A stretch of 64,000 nucleotides of DNA from JAUIAI01 sp045106815 (GCA_045106815.1 JBGCFG010000012.1:1-64000), one strand, 5' to 3'; positions 34,151-43,614 are shown, counted from the stretch's first letter. Numbers and translations are program-made. The notes: generated from the sequence alone by a model not told the origin.

Positions 34151-35116
34151 ATGCTGATCCGATCAAAATCATCCCTTGATGTCACAGAGACCGAGGTCAC
34201 GCCGAAGGCTATATACGAGCGTCGCCGTGAATTGCTGGTCGCTGCCGGAGCCGCGTTTGCAAGCACCACGTTTGCCCCGCTGGCCCGTGCCGAAAAGTCC
34301 GGCGGCAAGCTAAAGCCCTTGCCAGGGGTGAGTAGCCCCTATTCAGTTGACGAGAAGCTTACCGACTACGAAGACGTTACTGGCTACAACAATTACTACG
34401 AATTCGGTACGGAAAAGAGTGACCCGGCCAAGTACGCCGGTTCGCTGCAGACTGAGCCCTGGACTGTCAAAGTCGAGGGTCTGGTCAACAAACCCAAGAC
34501 CTACAACATTGAAGACCTGCTGAAACTCGCGCCCATGGAGGAGCGAATTTACCGGCTCCGGTGTGTTGAGGGGTGGTCAATGGTCGTGCCCTGGGTTGGC
34601 TATCCCCTGTCTGCGCTTATTAAAGCTGTTGAGCCGCGTAGTGATGCCAAGTATGTTGAATTCGTGACGCTGGATGACCCCAAGCAAATGCCCGGCCTTA
34701 GCTACCCGGTGCTACGCTGGCCCTATGTTGAGGGCCTTCGCATGGATGAGGCGAACAATCCGTTGACCCTGCTCACCTTTGGGCTCTACGGGGAAGTCTT
34801 GCCTAACCAGAATGGTGCGCCGCTTCGGCTCATGGTGCCCTGGAAGTATGGTTTCAAGAGCAACAAGTCTCTGGTGTCCATCAAATTCAAGCAGACGCGT
34901 CCCCGTACAAGCTGGAACATTGCTGCGCCGCATGAATACGGGTTTTTCTCGAACGTTAACCCTGAAGTCGATCATCCTCGATGGTCACAGGCAACAGAGC
35001 GACGCATCGGCGAGGATGGCTTCTTCCAGCGAAAGCGGAAAACGTTGATGTTCAACGGGTATGCGGAGCAGGTGGCCTCCTTGTATGCCGGCATGGATCT
35101 CTCCCGCGACTTCTGA
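34151..35116 (+). CDS. msrP: Protein-methionine-sulfoxide reductase catalytic subunit MsrP
   Basis: MsrP is a periplasmic molybdenum enzyme that repairs oxidised methionine in envelope proteins. The 321-residue protein has a Tat signal (RRRELLVAAGAAFAS) and the molybdopterin Cys in RLRCVEGWSMVVPWVGYPL near residue 138. The ATG at 34151 is chosen over a GTG at 34139. It precedes its haem partner msrQ by 12 bp. Confidence 0.95.
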   Translation: MLIRSKSSLDVTETEVTPKAIYERRRELLVAAGAAFASTTFAPLARAEKSGGKLKPLPGVSSPYSVDEKLTDYEDVTGYNNYYEFGTEKSDPAKYAGSLQTEPWTVKVEGLVNKPKTYNIEDLLKLAPMEERIYRLRCVEGWSMVVPWVGYPLSALIKAVEPRSDAKYVEFVTLDDPKQMPGLSYPVLRWPYVEGLRMDEANNPLTLLTFGLYGEVLPNQNGAPLRLMVPWKYGFKSNKSLVSIKFKQTRPRTSWNIAAPHEYGFFSNVNPEVDHPRWSQATERRIGEDGFFQRKRKTLMFNGYAEQVASLYAGMDLSRDF

Positions 35117-35128
35117 GTAGCCTGAAAA

Positions 35129-35791
35129 ATGGCCCTCACTTCTGACCTGCCCATGGCGAGGTCAAACTCCCTGCCTGCTCGCATTGCCTGGTTTAAGATT
35201 GGCGTGTTCTTGGTTGCGCTGATACCGTTCCTGCGTCTGTTCTGGCTGGGCTATCAGGATGAACTAACCGCCAATCCAATCGAATTCGTGACTCGGTCCA
35301 CCGGGATCTGGACGCTGGTCTTTCTCTGTATCACGCTCGCCGTAACACCGGTTCGTCGCCTCACGGGTCAGGTCTGGCTGATTCGATTCAGGCGGATGCT
35401 CGGGCTGTTTGCCTTTTTCTATGCCAGCGTGCACTTCACTACTTACGTGTGGTTCGATCAGTGGTTTGATGTGGCTGAGATATTCAAGGATGTCTTTAAG
35501 CGTCCTTTCATCACGGCAGGCTTTGCGGCGTTCGTGTTGATGGTGCCATTGGCCGTGACATCGAATCAGTGGTCCATGCGCTGGCTCAAACGTCGTTGGC
35601 AACTTTTGCACCAGTTGATCTACCTGATCGCCCCGATTGGCCTGGTGCACTTTTGGTGGCACAAAAGCGGCAAGAATGATTACTTTGAACCGATCATTTA
35701 CGCCGGTGTCATTGCGCTGCTTCTTGGTTTGCGTCTGGTCTGGCGTCAGCAAGCCAGGCGCGCGCAGAAGGCGCGGGCAGGCGATGCTTAA
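35129..35791 (+). CDS. msrQ: MsrQ haem-binding membrane subunit
   Basis: MsrQ passes electrons from the quinone pool or flavin reductase to MsrP. The 220-residue protein has about six helices and the family His residues in YASVHFTTYVWFD, QLLHQLIYLIAPIGLVHFWW. It ends six bases from the convergent lysA. Confidence 0.94.
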   Translation: MALTSDLPMARSNSLPARIAWFKIGVFLVALIPFLRLFWLGYQDELTANPIEFVTRSTGIWTLVFLCITLAVTPVRRLTGQVWLIRFRRMLGLFAFFYASVHFTTYVWFDQWFDVAEIFKDVFKRPFITAGFAAFVLMVPLAVTSNQWSMRWLKRRWQLLHQLIYLIAPIGLVHFWWHKSGKNDYFEPIIYAGVIALLLGLRLVWRQQARRAQKARAGDA

Positions 35792-35796
35792 TCGCG

Positions 35797-37101
35797 TTAC
35801 TTAATGGGTAGTTTGTGCTCGCCTGCGATCATCGTATCGAAGTGCTCGCGTTCGCGGATGAGGTGAACTGTTGCGCCATCGACCAGAACCTCAGCCGCCC
35901 GACCACGACTGTTGTAGTTCGAACTCATGACTGCGCCATAAGCGCCTGCCTGACCGAAGGCCAGCAGATCGGCTGGTGCAAGAGATAAGTCGCAACCTTT
36001 TGCGAGCCAATCCCCGGATTCGCACACCGGGCCGACGAGGTCCCAGGTTTGGTGTTGCGCGTTTTCGCGTTCACCGCTTTGATGAACTGGGAACACCGGA
36101 TGGACAGCCTGATAAAGCGAAGGCCTGAGCAAGTCGTTCATGGCCGCATCAATGATGGCGAAATTCTTCGCTGCCGTGGGCTTGAGGTACTCAACCTTTG
36201 AGATCAACATGCCGGCCGGCCCAGCGATAGAGCGGCCAAACTCGAACATTAACTTGACCGAAGCGGCGTCAGGCCCGAGCCGCTGATCAAGCCGCTCGAA
36301 GATCTGCCGGATGAGATCGCCACGCGACGGAGGCTGATCGGTGTGCTCATAAGCCACTCCCAGCCCGCCACCCAGATCGATGTGCTCGAGCGCAATGCCG
36401 GCTGCGGAAATTGCAAGGTATAAGTCGAGCACGCGGTCCAGAGCCGCCAGGAATGGCGACATCTCGGTGATCTGCGAACCAATGTGGCAATCAATGCCCA
36501 CAACTTTAAGACCAGGCAGGCTCGCTGCGAGCTGGTAAGTGGCCAGCGCTTGTTCATGCGCGATGCCAAACTTATTGTCGCGCAGCCCGGTTGAGATATA
36601 GGGATGGGTGCCGGCATCAACGTCTGGGTTGACCCTGAGCGATACAGGTGCCTGCAAGCCAAGGCCAAGCGCAATCTCGTTGAGCCGGTTCAGCTCTGGC
36701 TCCGACTCAACATTGAAACAGCCAACACCGCTAAGCAGCGCCTCGCGAATTTCAACACTGCTTTTGCCTACCCCACTGAAGACGATCAGCTCTGGGTTGG
36801 CACCCACGGCAAGCGCCCGTTTGAGCTCACCGCCGGACACGATGTCAAAGCCGGCACCTTCCTGCGCGAGGCAGTCGAGCACACCGAGTGTTGAGTTTGC
36901 CTTCATTGCATAGCAAACCAGTAGCTCACGGCCGGGCGCGGCGTCCGCAAACTCGCGGTAAGCGCTGGCCAGTGCCGAACGCGAATAGACGTATAGCGGA
37001 GTGCCGTAGGTTTGCGCTAGTGAGGCAATCGGCACTTGCTCCACCCAAAGCTGACCATCGCGATAGGTGAAGGGTGGATTGGGTTGCGTGGCCGCGCTCA
37101 C
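35797..37101 (-). CDS. lysA: Diaminopimelate decarboxylase
   Basis: LysA makes lysine from meso-diaminopimelate. The 434-residue fold-III PLP enzyme has the PLP lysine in CYAMKANSTLGVL, HIGSQI, GGGLGVAYEH and the catalytic Cys in GPVCESGDWLAKG. The start is GTG at 37101, overlapping the lptM stop by 4 nt (GTGA), so the pair is translationally coupled. Confidence 0.96.
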   Translation of the reverse strand: MSAATQPNPPFTYRDGQLWVEQVPIASLAQTYGTPLYVYSRSALASAYREFADAAPGRELLVCYAMKANSTLGVLDCLAQEGAGFDIVSGGELKRALAVGANPELIVFSGVGKSSVEIREALLSGVGCFNVESEPELNRLNEIALGLGLQAPVSLRVNPDVDAGTHPYISTGLRDNKFGIAHEQALATYQLAASLPGLKVVGIDCHIGSQITEMSPFLAALDRVLDLYLAISAAGIALEHIDLGGGLGVAYEHTDQPPSRGDLIRQIFERLDQRLGPDAASVKLMFEFGRSIAGPAGMLISKVEYLKPTAAKNFAIIDAAMNDLLRPSLYQAVHPVFPVHQSGERENAQHQTWDLVGPVCESGDWLAKGCDLSLAPADLLAFGQAGAYGAVMSSNYNSRGRAAEVLVDGATVHLIREREHFDTMIAGEHKLPIK

Positions 37102-37259
37102 TTGCGCAATTCCGGGCGGCGCTTGGGCACAACCGGATCAAGTTTTTCTGCTTGCTTGGCGTTTGGGTCGGGCAGATAAAGAGGCCCGCGTTGGCCGCAC
37201 GCAGTCAGCAGCAATGAGCCTGCTAGAACTGCCATTACAATGAGTCTGGAAGCCACCAT
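37098..37259 (-). CDS. lptM: Small lipoprotein LptM (YifL family)
   Basis: The 53-residue frame reads a lipoprotein signal ending LLLTAC, then GQRGPLYLPDPN, which matches the LptM/YifL signature CG(Q/L)(R/K)GPLY. LptM helps the LptD/LptE lipopolysaccharide translocon mature by promoting disulfide rearrangement. It is upstream of lysA with a 4-nt overlap, the arrangement common in proteobacteria, and divergent from cyaY. Confidence 0.9.
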   Translation of the reverse strand: MVASRLIVMAVLAGSLLLTACGQRGPLYLPDPNAKQAEKLDPVVPKRRPELRK

Positions 37260-37276
37260 AGTGAACCGAGTCTAGC

Positions 37277-37600
37277 ATGAGCGAACAGCAGTTTCTTACC
37301 GAGTGCGAACAGCTACTCACGACCATTGAAGACGTGCTCGATGCCAGCGAACTCGATATCGATTTCGAGCGAAATGGCCACGTGCTTGAAATCGAATTTG
37401 AAGACAGCTCCAAGATTGTGGTCAATGGCCAGGTGCCCATGCGCGAAATCTGGCTCGCGGCACCTTCGGGCGCACATCACTTTAAGAAAGATGATTCGGG
37501 TCGCTGGGTAGACACCCGATCGGCAGAGAACTTATCAGCTGTTCTCTCACGCTGCGCCAGTGCGCAGGGTGGCCAGCAGGTCATGCTGAAAGTTGACTGA
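37277..37600 (+). CDS. cyaY: Iron-sulfur cluster assembly protein CyaY (frataxin)
   Basis: The 107-residue frataxin homologue has the acidic helix-1 ridge (ECEQLLTTIEDVLDASELDIDF is its region), then VNGQVPMREIWLAAPSGAHH and a beta sheet with W in RWVDTRS. It modulates IscS-driven iron-sulfur assembly. It is divergent from lptM-lysA by 17 bp, leaving little room for separate promoters. Confidence 0.94.
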   Translation: MSEQQFLTECEQLLTTIEDVLDASELDIDFERNGHVLEIEFEDSSKIVVNGQVPMREIWLAAPSGAHHFKKDDSGRWVDTRSAENLSAVLSRCASAQGGQQVMLKVD

Positions 37601-37618
37601 GCCTCAAGGCAGAGGCTC
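37599..37618. terminator. Hairpin between convergent cyaY and mrcA
   Basis: GAGCCTC (37599-37605), AAGGCA and GAGGCTC (37612-37618) form a perfect 7-bp stem that begins within the cyaY stop codon. No T-run follows on either strand, so a strong terminator role is doubtful. Confidence 0.35.
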
Positions 37619-37624
37619 CCGGTT

Positions 37625-39997
37625 CTAAAAAACCTGGTTTCTCAGTCGCTCTGCGGTTCGGCGTCCTTTAACACCCGTGGCGATGCCACCTTCTCGCATC
37701 CCCAGGCTGCGCACACCAATGTCAGGTGTGCTTTCGGTCAGATAGAGGTCGCCTTTAACCTGCACGACGCCATTTGGCGGCTGCATTTGTGACACCGGTA
37801 CATCTTTAAGCGCCGTCTGCATATATTCCAACCAAATGGGGAGCGCTGCACCGCCGCCAGTTTCACGTTCGCCCAGTTCTCGTGGCTGGTCAAATCCGAT
37901 CCAGGCTGTTGCCGCAATCGTTGGCTGGTAGCCGACAAACCAGGCATCAAAGGAATCGTTTGTGGTGCCGGTCTTGCCCGCAATGTCGGGGCGCTTGAGT
38001 GCCTGCGCGCGTCGGGCAGTGCCGCGTCGTACGACGTCGCGCAACATCGAATCAATAATGTAGGCGTTGCGCGGGTCGATCGCCCGATTTGCTTCGTCGC
38101 CCGAGGTTCGTGGGTTGGCCTTTGAGACGACATTGCCCTGCGCGTCGGTAATGTGTGAGATGAGATACGGGTCGACGCGATAACCGCCGTTGGCAAACAC
38201 TGATATCCCACTGACCATTTGCAAAGGTGTCACCAGGCCGGAGCCCAGCCCCAGCGTCAGAACGGGCGGCTGTTGGGCTGGATCAAAACCGAATCGGCCA
38301 ACATAATCGCGTGCATAACGGGCACCGATCTGCTGCATCACGCGCACAGACACCATGTTTTTCGATCTGGCCAGGGCGGTGCGCAGCGTCATGGGTCCGT
38401 CGAACCGGCCATCGAAGTTCTTGGGTTCCCACAGCTGAGGGCCTTCTATCGGGTCTTCATCAATCAGTGAGATCGGTGCGTCGTTGACCACGGTTGAGGT
38501 CATCAAACCTTTGCCAAGGGCGGCCGAGAAGATAAAGGGCTTGAAGCTCGAACCGGGCTGGCGCCAGGCCTGGGTGACGCGATTGAAGCGATTACGTTGA
38601 AAGTCATATCCACCAACCAGGGCGCGAATCGAGCCATCATGGGTGTTGACTGCGACGAAGGCGGCCTGAACATCAGGATTTTGCGTGAGACGCCACTGGC
38701 CATCTCGTTCGACGATGCGCACCACTGCGCCGACTTGAACGCGGGTTTCTGCCTCTGCTTTTTTGCCGAGCGACTTTTCAACCAGCTTCAGGCCGTCACC
38801 CGTAATTTTGTACTCTTCATCGCCGCGCGAGACGGTCACGGTGTAGGTCGTCTTCTTTCGCCGGCCTTTGCCTTTGGTCTTGCCCTGAATTTTCGTGACC
38901 ACTGCGACTAGCAGAGTTTCGCGGTCGCCAGCCGATTCGATGGCTGCCAGGATTTGCTCGCGAGCGGTGACCGGGTCTTCGCTGAGCTCGATCCGGGCTT
39001 CCGGGCCCCCATAGCCTGAGCGAATGTCATAGTCGAGAACACCGTTTCTCAGCGCCGTGCGCGCTGCCGCCTGGTCGCGCGAGTGAATGGTGGTGTAGAC
39101 CCTCAGACCGGCCGAATAGGCATCGTCACCATATTGTTTATAGACCAGTCGCCGCGCCAGCTCTGATACGTACGGCGCCGACTGAACATATCGGGCTCGC
39201 CGCTCCGTATAAACCATCTCTTCGTCGACGGACGCGTCGTGTGTGGCCTGATCAATAAACCCGTTCTCAAGCATGCGCCTGAGAATATAGAGTTGACGTT
39301 CCTTCGCGCGCTTCGGGTTAACGAAAGGGTTGTAGCGAGATGGCGCTTTGGGCAGACCTGCGAGCATGGCCGCTTCAGCAATGGTCAGGTCAGACAGCTT
39401 TTTGTCAAAGTAGGTTGAGGCTGCAGCCTGAAATCCGTAAGAGCGCTTGCCCAGGAAGATCTGATTGAGATAGAGCTCGAAGATTTCCTGCTTGCTCAGC
39501 GTGTTCTCAATGCGTAATGCCAGCAGCACCTCGGTTAGCTTACGAGAATAGGTGCGCTCGCTGCTGAGAAAAAACTCCCGCGCGAGCTGCATCGTGATAG
39601 TGCTGCCCCCTTGGGCTGTTCTGCCAGAGGTAAAGTTTGCCACTGCCGCTCTGGCCACGCCGATGAAGTCAACGCCCCGGTGCTCAAAGAAGCGCGCGTC
39701 TTCAGCCGCCAGAATGGCTTGCTTAATGCTGTCAGGTGCTTGCTCAAAGCTGACGAACTGCCGACGCTCCTGACCGAACTCACCGATCAACTGGTTGTCC
39801 ACGGTGTAAACCTTCAGCGGTAGCTTCGGCCGATAGTCCACCATTGAATCTATCGGGGGCAGGCGATCATTAATCATCATCAAAACGATCATGGCGCCTA
39901 GGCAGGCACAGACCGCCAGAAAAGCAGGAATGCCAACTATCCAGCCAAGGACGCTGGTGGCTGAGAGGCCCTTTTGGCCAATGCGGGGAGTCTTCAT
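37625..39997 (-). CDS. mrcA: Penicillin-binding protein 1A, bifunctional
   Basis: The 790-residue inner-membrane enzyme polymerises and cross-links peptidoglycan. The glycosyltransferase domain has EDARFFEHRGVDFIG and GGSTITMQLARE. The transpeptidase domain has the catalytic Ser in GSSFKPF, the SKN motif, and KTGTTNDSFDAWF. An inserted segment with a Lys/Arg-rich stretch lies between, as in PBP1A. It is divergent from the pil operon by 644 bp. Confidence 0.96.
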   Translation of the reverse strand: MKTPRIGQKGLSATSVLGWIVGIPAFLAVCACLGAMIVLMMINDRLPPIDSMVDYRPKLPLKVYTVDNQLIGEFGQERRQFVSFEQAPDSIKQAILAAEDARFFEHRGVDFIGVARAAVANFTSGRTAQGGSTITMQLAREFFLSSERTYSRKLTEVLLALRIENTLSKQEIFELYLNQIFLGKRSYGFQAAASTYFDKKLSDLTIAEAAMLAGLPKAPSRYNPFVNPKRAKERQLYILRRMLENGFIDQATHDASVDEEMVYTERRARYVQSAPYVSELARRLVYKQYGDDAYSAGLRVYTTIHSRDQAAARTALRNGVLDYDIRSGYGGPEARIELSEDPVTAREQILAAIESAGDRETLLVAVVTKIQGKTKGKGRRKKTTYTVTVSRGDEEYKITGDGLKLVEKSLGKKAEAETRVQVGAVVRIVERDGQWRLTQNPDVQAAFVAVNTHDGSIRALVGGYDFQRNRFNRVTQAWRQPGSSFKPFIFSAALGKGLMTSTVVNDAPISLIDEDPIEGPQLWEPKNFDGRFDGPMTLRTALARSKNMVSVRVMQQIGARYARDYVGRFGFDPAQQPPVLTLGLGSGLVTPLQMVSGISVFANGGYRVDPYLISHITDAQGNVVSKANPRTSGDEANRAIDPRNAYIIDSMLRDVVRRGTARRAQALKRPDIAGKTGTTNDSFDAWFVGYQPTIAATAWIGFDQPRELGERETGGGAALPIWLEYMQTALKDVPVSQMQPPNGVVQVKGDLYLTESTPDIGVRSLGMREGGIATGVKGRRTAERLRNQVF

Positions 39998-40310
39998 TAG
40001 GTCTCAGGCCGTGAATACGGCTCATCAATCGACAGTTCTGGGGTCTGTATCCAAGCTTGGAAGGGCAACCCCGACAAGCTCTGAGGGTACCGGAGCATGG
40101 TTGGACTTGCATCGCATCCCGGCCTGAACGCAACGACTTTGGCGACCAACGCTGCTTTGCCAGTGCTTTGCCAGCCGGCTGTCACGGGATTGCCACATTT
40201 GTGGCGCCCGGGCCTTGCCTGGGTGGCCGTGTATCTCGCCCTCGCTTCGCTGGTCGATCAAGTGAAGTGTTTGCGCACAGAGTCGATCACGATGAGGCCG
40301 TTGTCTCTCA

Positions 40311-40362
40311 GGAAGTCCTGTTCAAGTCCTGTCCGCGTCGGACGAACTTGAACAGGGCTTCC
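40311..40362. repeat. Long near-perfect hairpin in the mrcA-pilM gap
   Basis: Arms run GGAAG-T-CCTGTTCAAGT (40311-40327) and ACTTGAACAGG-G-CTTCC (40346-40362), pairing throughout with one T.G position. Inside, GTCCG (40331-40335) pairs with CGGAC (40339-40343) over a 3-nt loop. Only a small 3/2 internal loop breaks the helix. No T-run follows directly. It could be an RNA structure or a protein site; its role is unknown. Confidence 0.6.
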
Positions 40363-40545
40363 CTAGCAAAGTTTTTTGTTCCAGGGAATGAACGGTGCCT
40401 CTATTGCGGTCAGATTTTTGTTTTTCCAGAGGGCTGTTCTTGCCGTTTAGAGGGTCTTTTCGACCGTCCGTTCGGGTGGCTTTATGAGCGGTCTAAATGG
40501 CGCGACGGACGGGCCGGGCGGGATGAGTTTGGGGCTACAAAAAAC

Positions 40546-40575
40546 TTTACAGTGAATTGTGCAGATAGATAGCAT
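40546..40575 (+). promoter_or_regulatory. Candidate promoter of the pilMNOPQ operon
   Basis: TTTACA (40546-40551) and TAGCAT (40570-40575) are 18 bp apart, 66 bp before the pilM start. Five of six -35 bases and four of six -10 bases match the sigma-70 consensus. Confidence 0.4.
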
Positions 40576-40641
40576 GAATTTGACTTATCGAAATGCGACG
40601 TAAGCCGTTCGTCGTGATGGCTTCTTTGGTGCGAGGTTCAA

Positions 40642-41724
40642 GTGGCACTCTCCTTATCCGGAATATTTGGCAAGAAATTGCCCCCGTTGGTTGGCATTGA
40701 TCTCAGTTCATCAAGCGTAAAGCTTGTGGAATTGGGAGCTGGCGACCGTTCATCTATGCGACTCGAACGCTATGCGATTGAGCCGATCGAAAAAGGTGCC
40801 ATCGTGGACGGCGCCATTGAGAAGCCTGAAGTGGTTTCCGAGGCGCTGCGCAAGGCGATGCGAAAAGCAAACATTAAGTCTAAGAATGTTGCTTTGGCAT
40901 TACCGTCTGCGGCAGTTATCACGAAAAACATCATGCTTCCTGCTGATCTTCGCGAAGAAGATTACGAAGTTCAGGTTGAAAGTGAAGCAAGCCAGTACAT
41001 CCCGTTTCCAATCGAGGAAGTGAACCTGGATTTTCAGATTCTCGGCCCGAATGAAAACGCCCCTGATGAAGTGGATGTTCTGCTGGCGGCTTCTCGGAAA
41101 GAGAAAGTCGAAGATCGGGTGGCAATCGCCGAAATGGCGGGTGTCAATCCGGTCGTAGTCGACGTTGAGCCCTATGCAGTCAGGGCGACAGTTGATCATG
41201 TGACTTCCTTTTTGCCCAATGGCGGACAGGGTCAGATCATTGCCGTCGTGGTGGTTGGGCAAAACGCGACCTTTGTGTCGATCGTTTTGAATGGCCAGAC
41301 CATTTTTGAACGTGAGCAGTCACTGGGGGGCCAACAGCTGACCCAGGACATCGTGCGCATGTATGGCATCACAGCCGAGGAGGCTGAGGTCAAGAAGCGC
41401 ACGGGTGATCTGCCTGATACCTATCACGAAGACCTGCTTAAGCCGTTCGTGGCACAGGGCGCAACCGATATCAGTCGGGCGCTTCAGTTCTTCTTCACGT
41501 CCACGCCTTACTCGCGCGTGGATCAGATTTACCTGGCCGGCGGCTCGGCAGTTATCCCCGGGTTTGTCGAGCAAGTGGCTGAGGAAACTCAGGTGCCGAC
41601 AGATCTGATCGCGCCCTTCCAGGGCATGGAAGTGGATGACTCGATTCGAGAGAAGCAACTGCGGGTGGATGCGCCATCGCTGATGGTGGCAACCGGTCTG
41701 GCCATGCGGAGGTTTGAATCGTGA
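40642..41724 (+). CDS. pilM: Type IV pilus inner-membrane platform protein PilM
   Basis: The 360-residue actin-like cytoplasmic protein has VGIDLSSSSVKLVELG (phosphate-1-type loop) and the PilM opening LPPLVGIDLS. PilM binds the N-terminus of PilN. The start is GTG at 40642, preceded by GAGG; its stop overlaps the pilN GTG. All five pil genes overlap or nearly touch, a single operon. Confidence 0.95.
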   Translation: MALSLSGIFGKKLPPLVGIDLSSSSVKLVELGAGDRSSMRLERYAIEPIEKGAIVDGAIEKPEVVSEALRKAMRKANIKSKNVALALPSAAVITKNIMLPADLREEDYEVQVESEASQYIPFPIEEVNLDFQILGPNENAPDEVDVLLAASRKEKVEDRVAIAEMAGVNPVVVDVEPYAVRATVDHVTSFLPNGGQGQIIAVVVVGQNATFVSIVLNGQTIFEREQSLGGQQLTQDIVRMYGITAEEAEVKKRTGDLPDTYHEDLLKPFVAQGATDISRALQFFFTSTPYSRVDQIYLAGGSAVIPGFVEQVAEETQVPTDLIAPFQGMEVDDSIREKQLRVDAPSLMVATGLAMRRFES

Positions 41725-42359
41725 TTCGAATCAATCTACTGCCGCATCGAGAGATGCGGCGCGAAAAGCGCAAGAAAGAGTTTGTAGGTGTGGCCGGTGC
41801 AGTTGCTGCTGCAGGTGTTGGTGTAGCGCTGGCGGTTGGCTTCGGGATCAACTCTCAGATTGATGCCCAAAACGACCGTAACAACTACATCAAGGCAAAG
41901 AACGCTGAGCTCGACTCGCAGATCAAAGAGATCTCAAACCTTGAGTCCGAAATTGCATCACTCAAGGCGCGACAGCAGGCAGTTGAAAGTCTGCAAAGCG
42001 ACCGCACGGTGCCGGTTCACTTGTTCGATCAGCTTGTTCAGCACACGCCGGAAGGTGTTTATCTGAATCGTGTGGCGCAGAACGGCAATCGGGTAACCGT
42101 TGTTGGCAGAGCGCAGACGAACGAGCGGATTGCTGACTTCCTGCGCAACATCTCGGCTGTTTCGCCGTGGATGGAGAGACCGCAGCTGGTCCAGATCGAG
42201 GCGATCACCGTGCGTGGTCAAAGTCGCGATCCCAGTGAAGAGCGCCGTCTGTTCGAGTTCGAACTCAATGCGCTTCTCAAGCTGCCGTCTGCTCAGGCGG
42301 CTAATGAAGAGAAGCAGAAGAACAACCAGCGTCAGTCCGGCAAGTTGGCTGCGCGATAA
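41721..42359 (+). CDS. pilN: Type IV pilus alignment protein PilN
   Basis: The 212-residue bitopic membrane protein begins MIRINLLPHREMRREKRKKE, the conserved PilN motif that docks PilM, followed by one membrane helix and a coiled coil. It pairs with PilO in the periplasm. The start is a GTG overlapping pilM (GTGA). Confidence 0.95.
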   Translation: MIRINLLPHREMRREKRKKEFVGVAGAVAAAGVGVALAVGFGINSQIDAQNDRNNYIKAKNAELDSQIKEISNLESEIASLKARQQAVESLQSDRTVPVHLFDQLVQHTPEGVYLNRVAQNGNRVTVVGRAQTNERIADFLRNISAVSPWMERPQLVQIEAITVRGQSRDPSEERRLFEFELNALLKLPSAQAANEEKQKNNQRQSGKLAAR

Positions 42360-42376
42360 CGGATCGGGAATAGAAG

Positions 42377-43027
42377 ATGATCGATTTAGCCGAATTCCGC
42401 GCTCAGTTCGAAGGCCTGCAAGGCAAGCATGCCGGTCTTTGGCCGCGTTTGCCCAGAACGGCTTTGCTATTGGGACTGTTTCTTTTGATTGGACTGTTGG
42501 CCTACTTCTTTTATTGGAAGGGTCTAGTGGAGCAGGTCGAGGCCAAGCAAGGGCAGGAGGTCCAGCTTCGCACAGCTTTCCAGGACAAGATGCGCAAGGC
42601 CGTCAATCTGCCGGCTCTGCGTCGCCAGAAAGACCAGGTTCAGCAATACGTTTCGGTACTGGAAAAGCAGCTCCCCAGCAAAGCCGAAATGGACGCACTG
42701 CTGTCTGACATTAACCAGGCAGGTGTCGGCCGTGATCTGAAGTTCGAGCTATTCCGCCCTGGCGCCGTGTCGGTGCAGGAGTACTACGCCGAGCTGCCCA
42801 TCAGTATTCGCCTTGTTGGTGGTTATCACGAGTTTGGTCACTTCGCTAGCGACATTGCCAACCTACCCCGCATCGTCACGCTCAATGATGTTGAGATTTT
42901 CCGGGATCGACAAACTGGTGATCTCCAGATGGCGGCAACAGCTAAGACTTATCGGTATCTGGATCCGGAAGAAATTGCCGAGCAGCAACGGATCAAGGCT
43001 GCGGAACGTAAGAGGACTCGTCGATGA
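42377..43027 (+). CDS. pilO: Type IV pilus alignment protein PilO
   Basis: The 216-residue protein has one N-terminal membrane helix (about residues 30-50), a coiled coil and a ferredoxin-like periplasmic domain, with AEMDALLSDINQAGVGRDLK and YYAELPISIRLVG typical of PilO. Its stop overlaps pilP. Confidence 0.94.
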   Translation: MIDLAEFRAQFEGLQGKHAGLWPRLPRTALLLGLFLLIGLLAYFFYWKGLVEQVEAKQGQEVQLRTAFQDKMRKAVNLPALRRQKDQVQQYVSVLEKQLPSKAEMDALLSDINQAGVGRDLKFELFRPGAVSVQEYYAELPISIRLVGGYHEFGHFASDIANLPRIVTLNDVEIFRDRQTGDLQMAATAKTYRYLDPEEIAEQQRIKAAERKRTRR

Positions 43028-43614
43028 AAACGCATGGTTCACGCGCGCATCAGGACACGCCTGAGCGCATGGTCAAAACGGGGCTGAGAAAAGCACCGTT
43101 GTTAGGGGCCTTGGTCGCCAGTGTTTTGCTGGTTGGCTGCGACTCAAACATCGCCGAAATCGACGTCTGGATGGAAGAAGTCAGAGCAACGACGCCGCCA
43201 GTGCGCACCACATTAGAAGAACCCAAGCGATTCAGTCCGTTTTACTACGATCTGGTCGAAGAACTGCCGCCGTTTTCTCCTATCAAGCTGGCGGCTCTAC
43301 AAGATCCAATGCAAGTGCGCGCAAAAGGTGGACTTGCACCGGATGTAAACCGTCGCCGAGAAGTGCTCGAGAACTTTCCTCTAGAGCAAATTCAGATGGT
43401 CGGTTTCATGCGCAGCAGTCGCTACAACACTGCCTTGCTGCAGGTAGAAAACACAATCTACCAGGCTCGGATCGGCAACTACGCCGGTCAGAACTACGGG
43501 GTGGTGACCAATATAGGCGAGACTGAAGTCGCGCTAAGGGAACTGGTTCAGGACGCAACTGGCGACTGGGTTGAACGGGAAACCGTGCTCAAGTTGCAGG
43601 AGAAAGGACAATGA
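43024..43614 (+). CDS. pilP: Type IV pilus lipoprotein PilP
   Basis: The 196-residue lipoprotein has lipobox LLVGC near residue 39 and the PilP C-terminal beta domain with LEQIQMVGFM and IGNYAGQNYGVVTNI. PilP links the PilNO subcomplex to the secretin PilQ. It overlaps pilO and pilQ by four bases each. Confidence 0.94.
   Translation: MKTHGSRAHQDTPERMVKTGLRKAPLLGALVASVLLVGCDSNIAEIDVWMEEVRATTPPVRTTLEEPKRFSPFYYDLVEELPPFSPIKLAALQDPMQVRAKGGLAPDVNRRREVLENFPLEQIQMVGFMRSSRYNTALLQVENTIYQARIGNYAGQNYGVVTNIGETEVALRELVQDATGDWVERETVLKLQEKGQ

Larger units (their letters stand above)
39998..40641. other. Long intergenic region between mrcA and pilM
   Basis: This 644-bp gap separates two divergent operons. 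It holds an 11-bp perfect tandem repeat (TGCTTTGCCAG twice, 40153-40174), a 52-nt hairpin (40311-40362) and a probable pil promoter (40546-40575). An open frame at 40057-40572 has no family resemblance and poor composition, so I do not call it a gene. Confidence 0.5.

Noticed and set aside
40236..40260. CTCGCTTCGCT near the pil region resembling the apical module of the palindromic elements
   Set aside because: Only 11 bases match, no surrounding palindrome is found, and similar strings occur inside coding genes by chance.
40311..40362. Hairpin considered as an integron attC site
   Set aside because: The arms lack the GTTRRRY/RYYYAAC core and there is no integrase or cassette context.
40057..40572. 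171-residue open frame between mrcA and pilM
   Set aside because: No family resemblance, erratic composition, and it runs across the 52-nt hairpin and the probable pil promoter.
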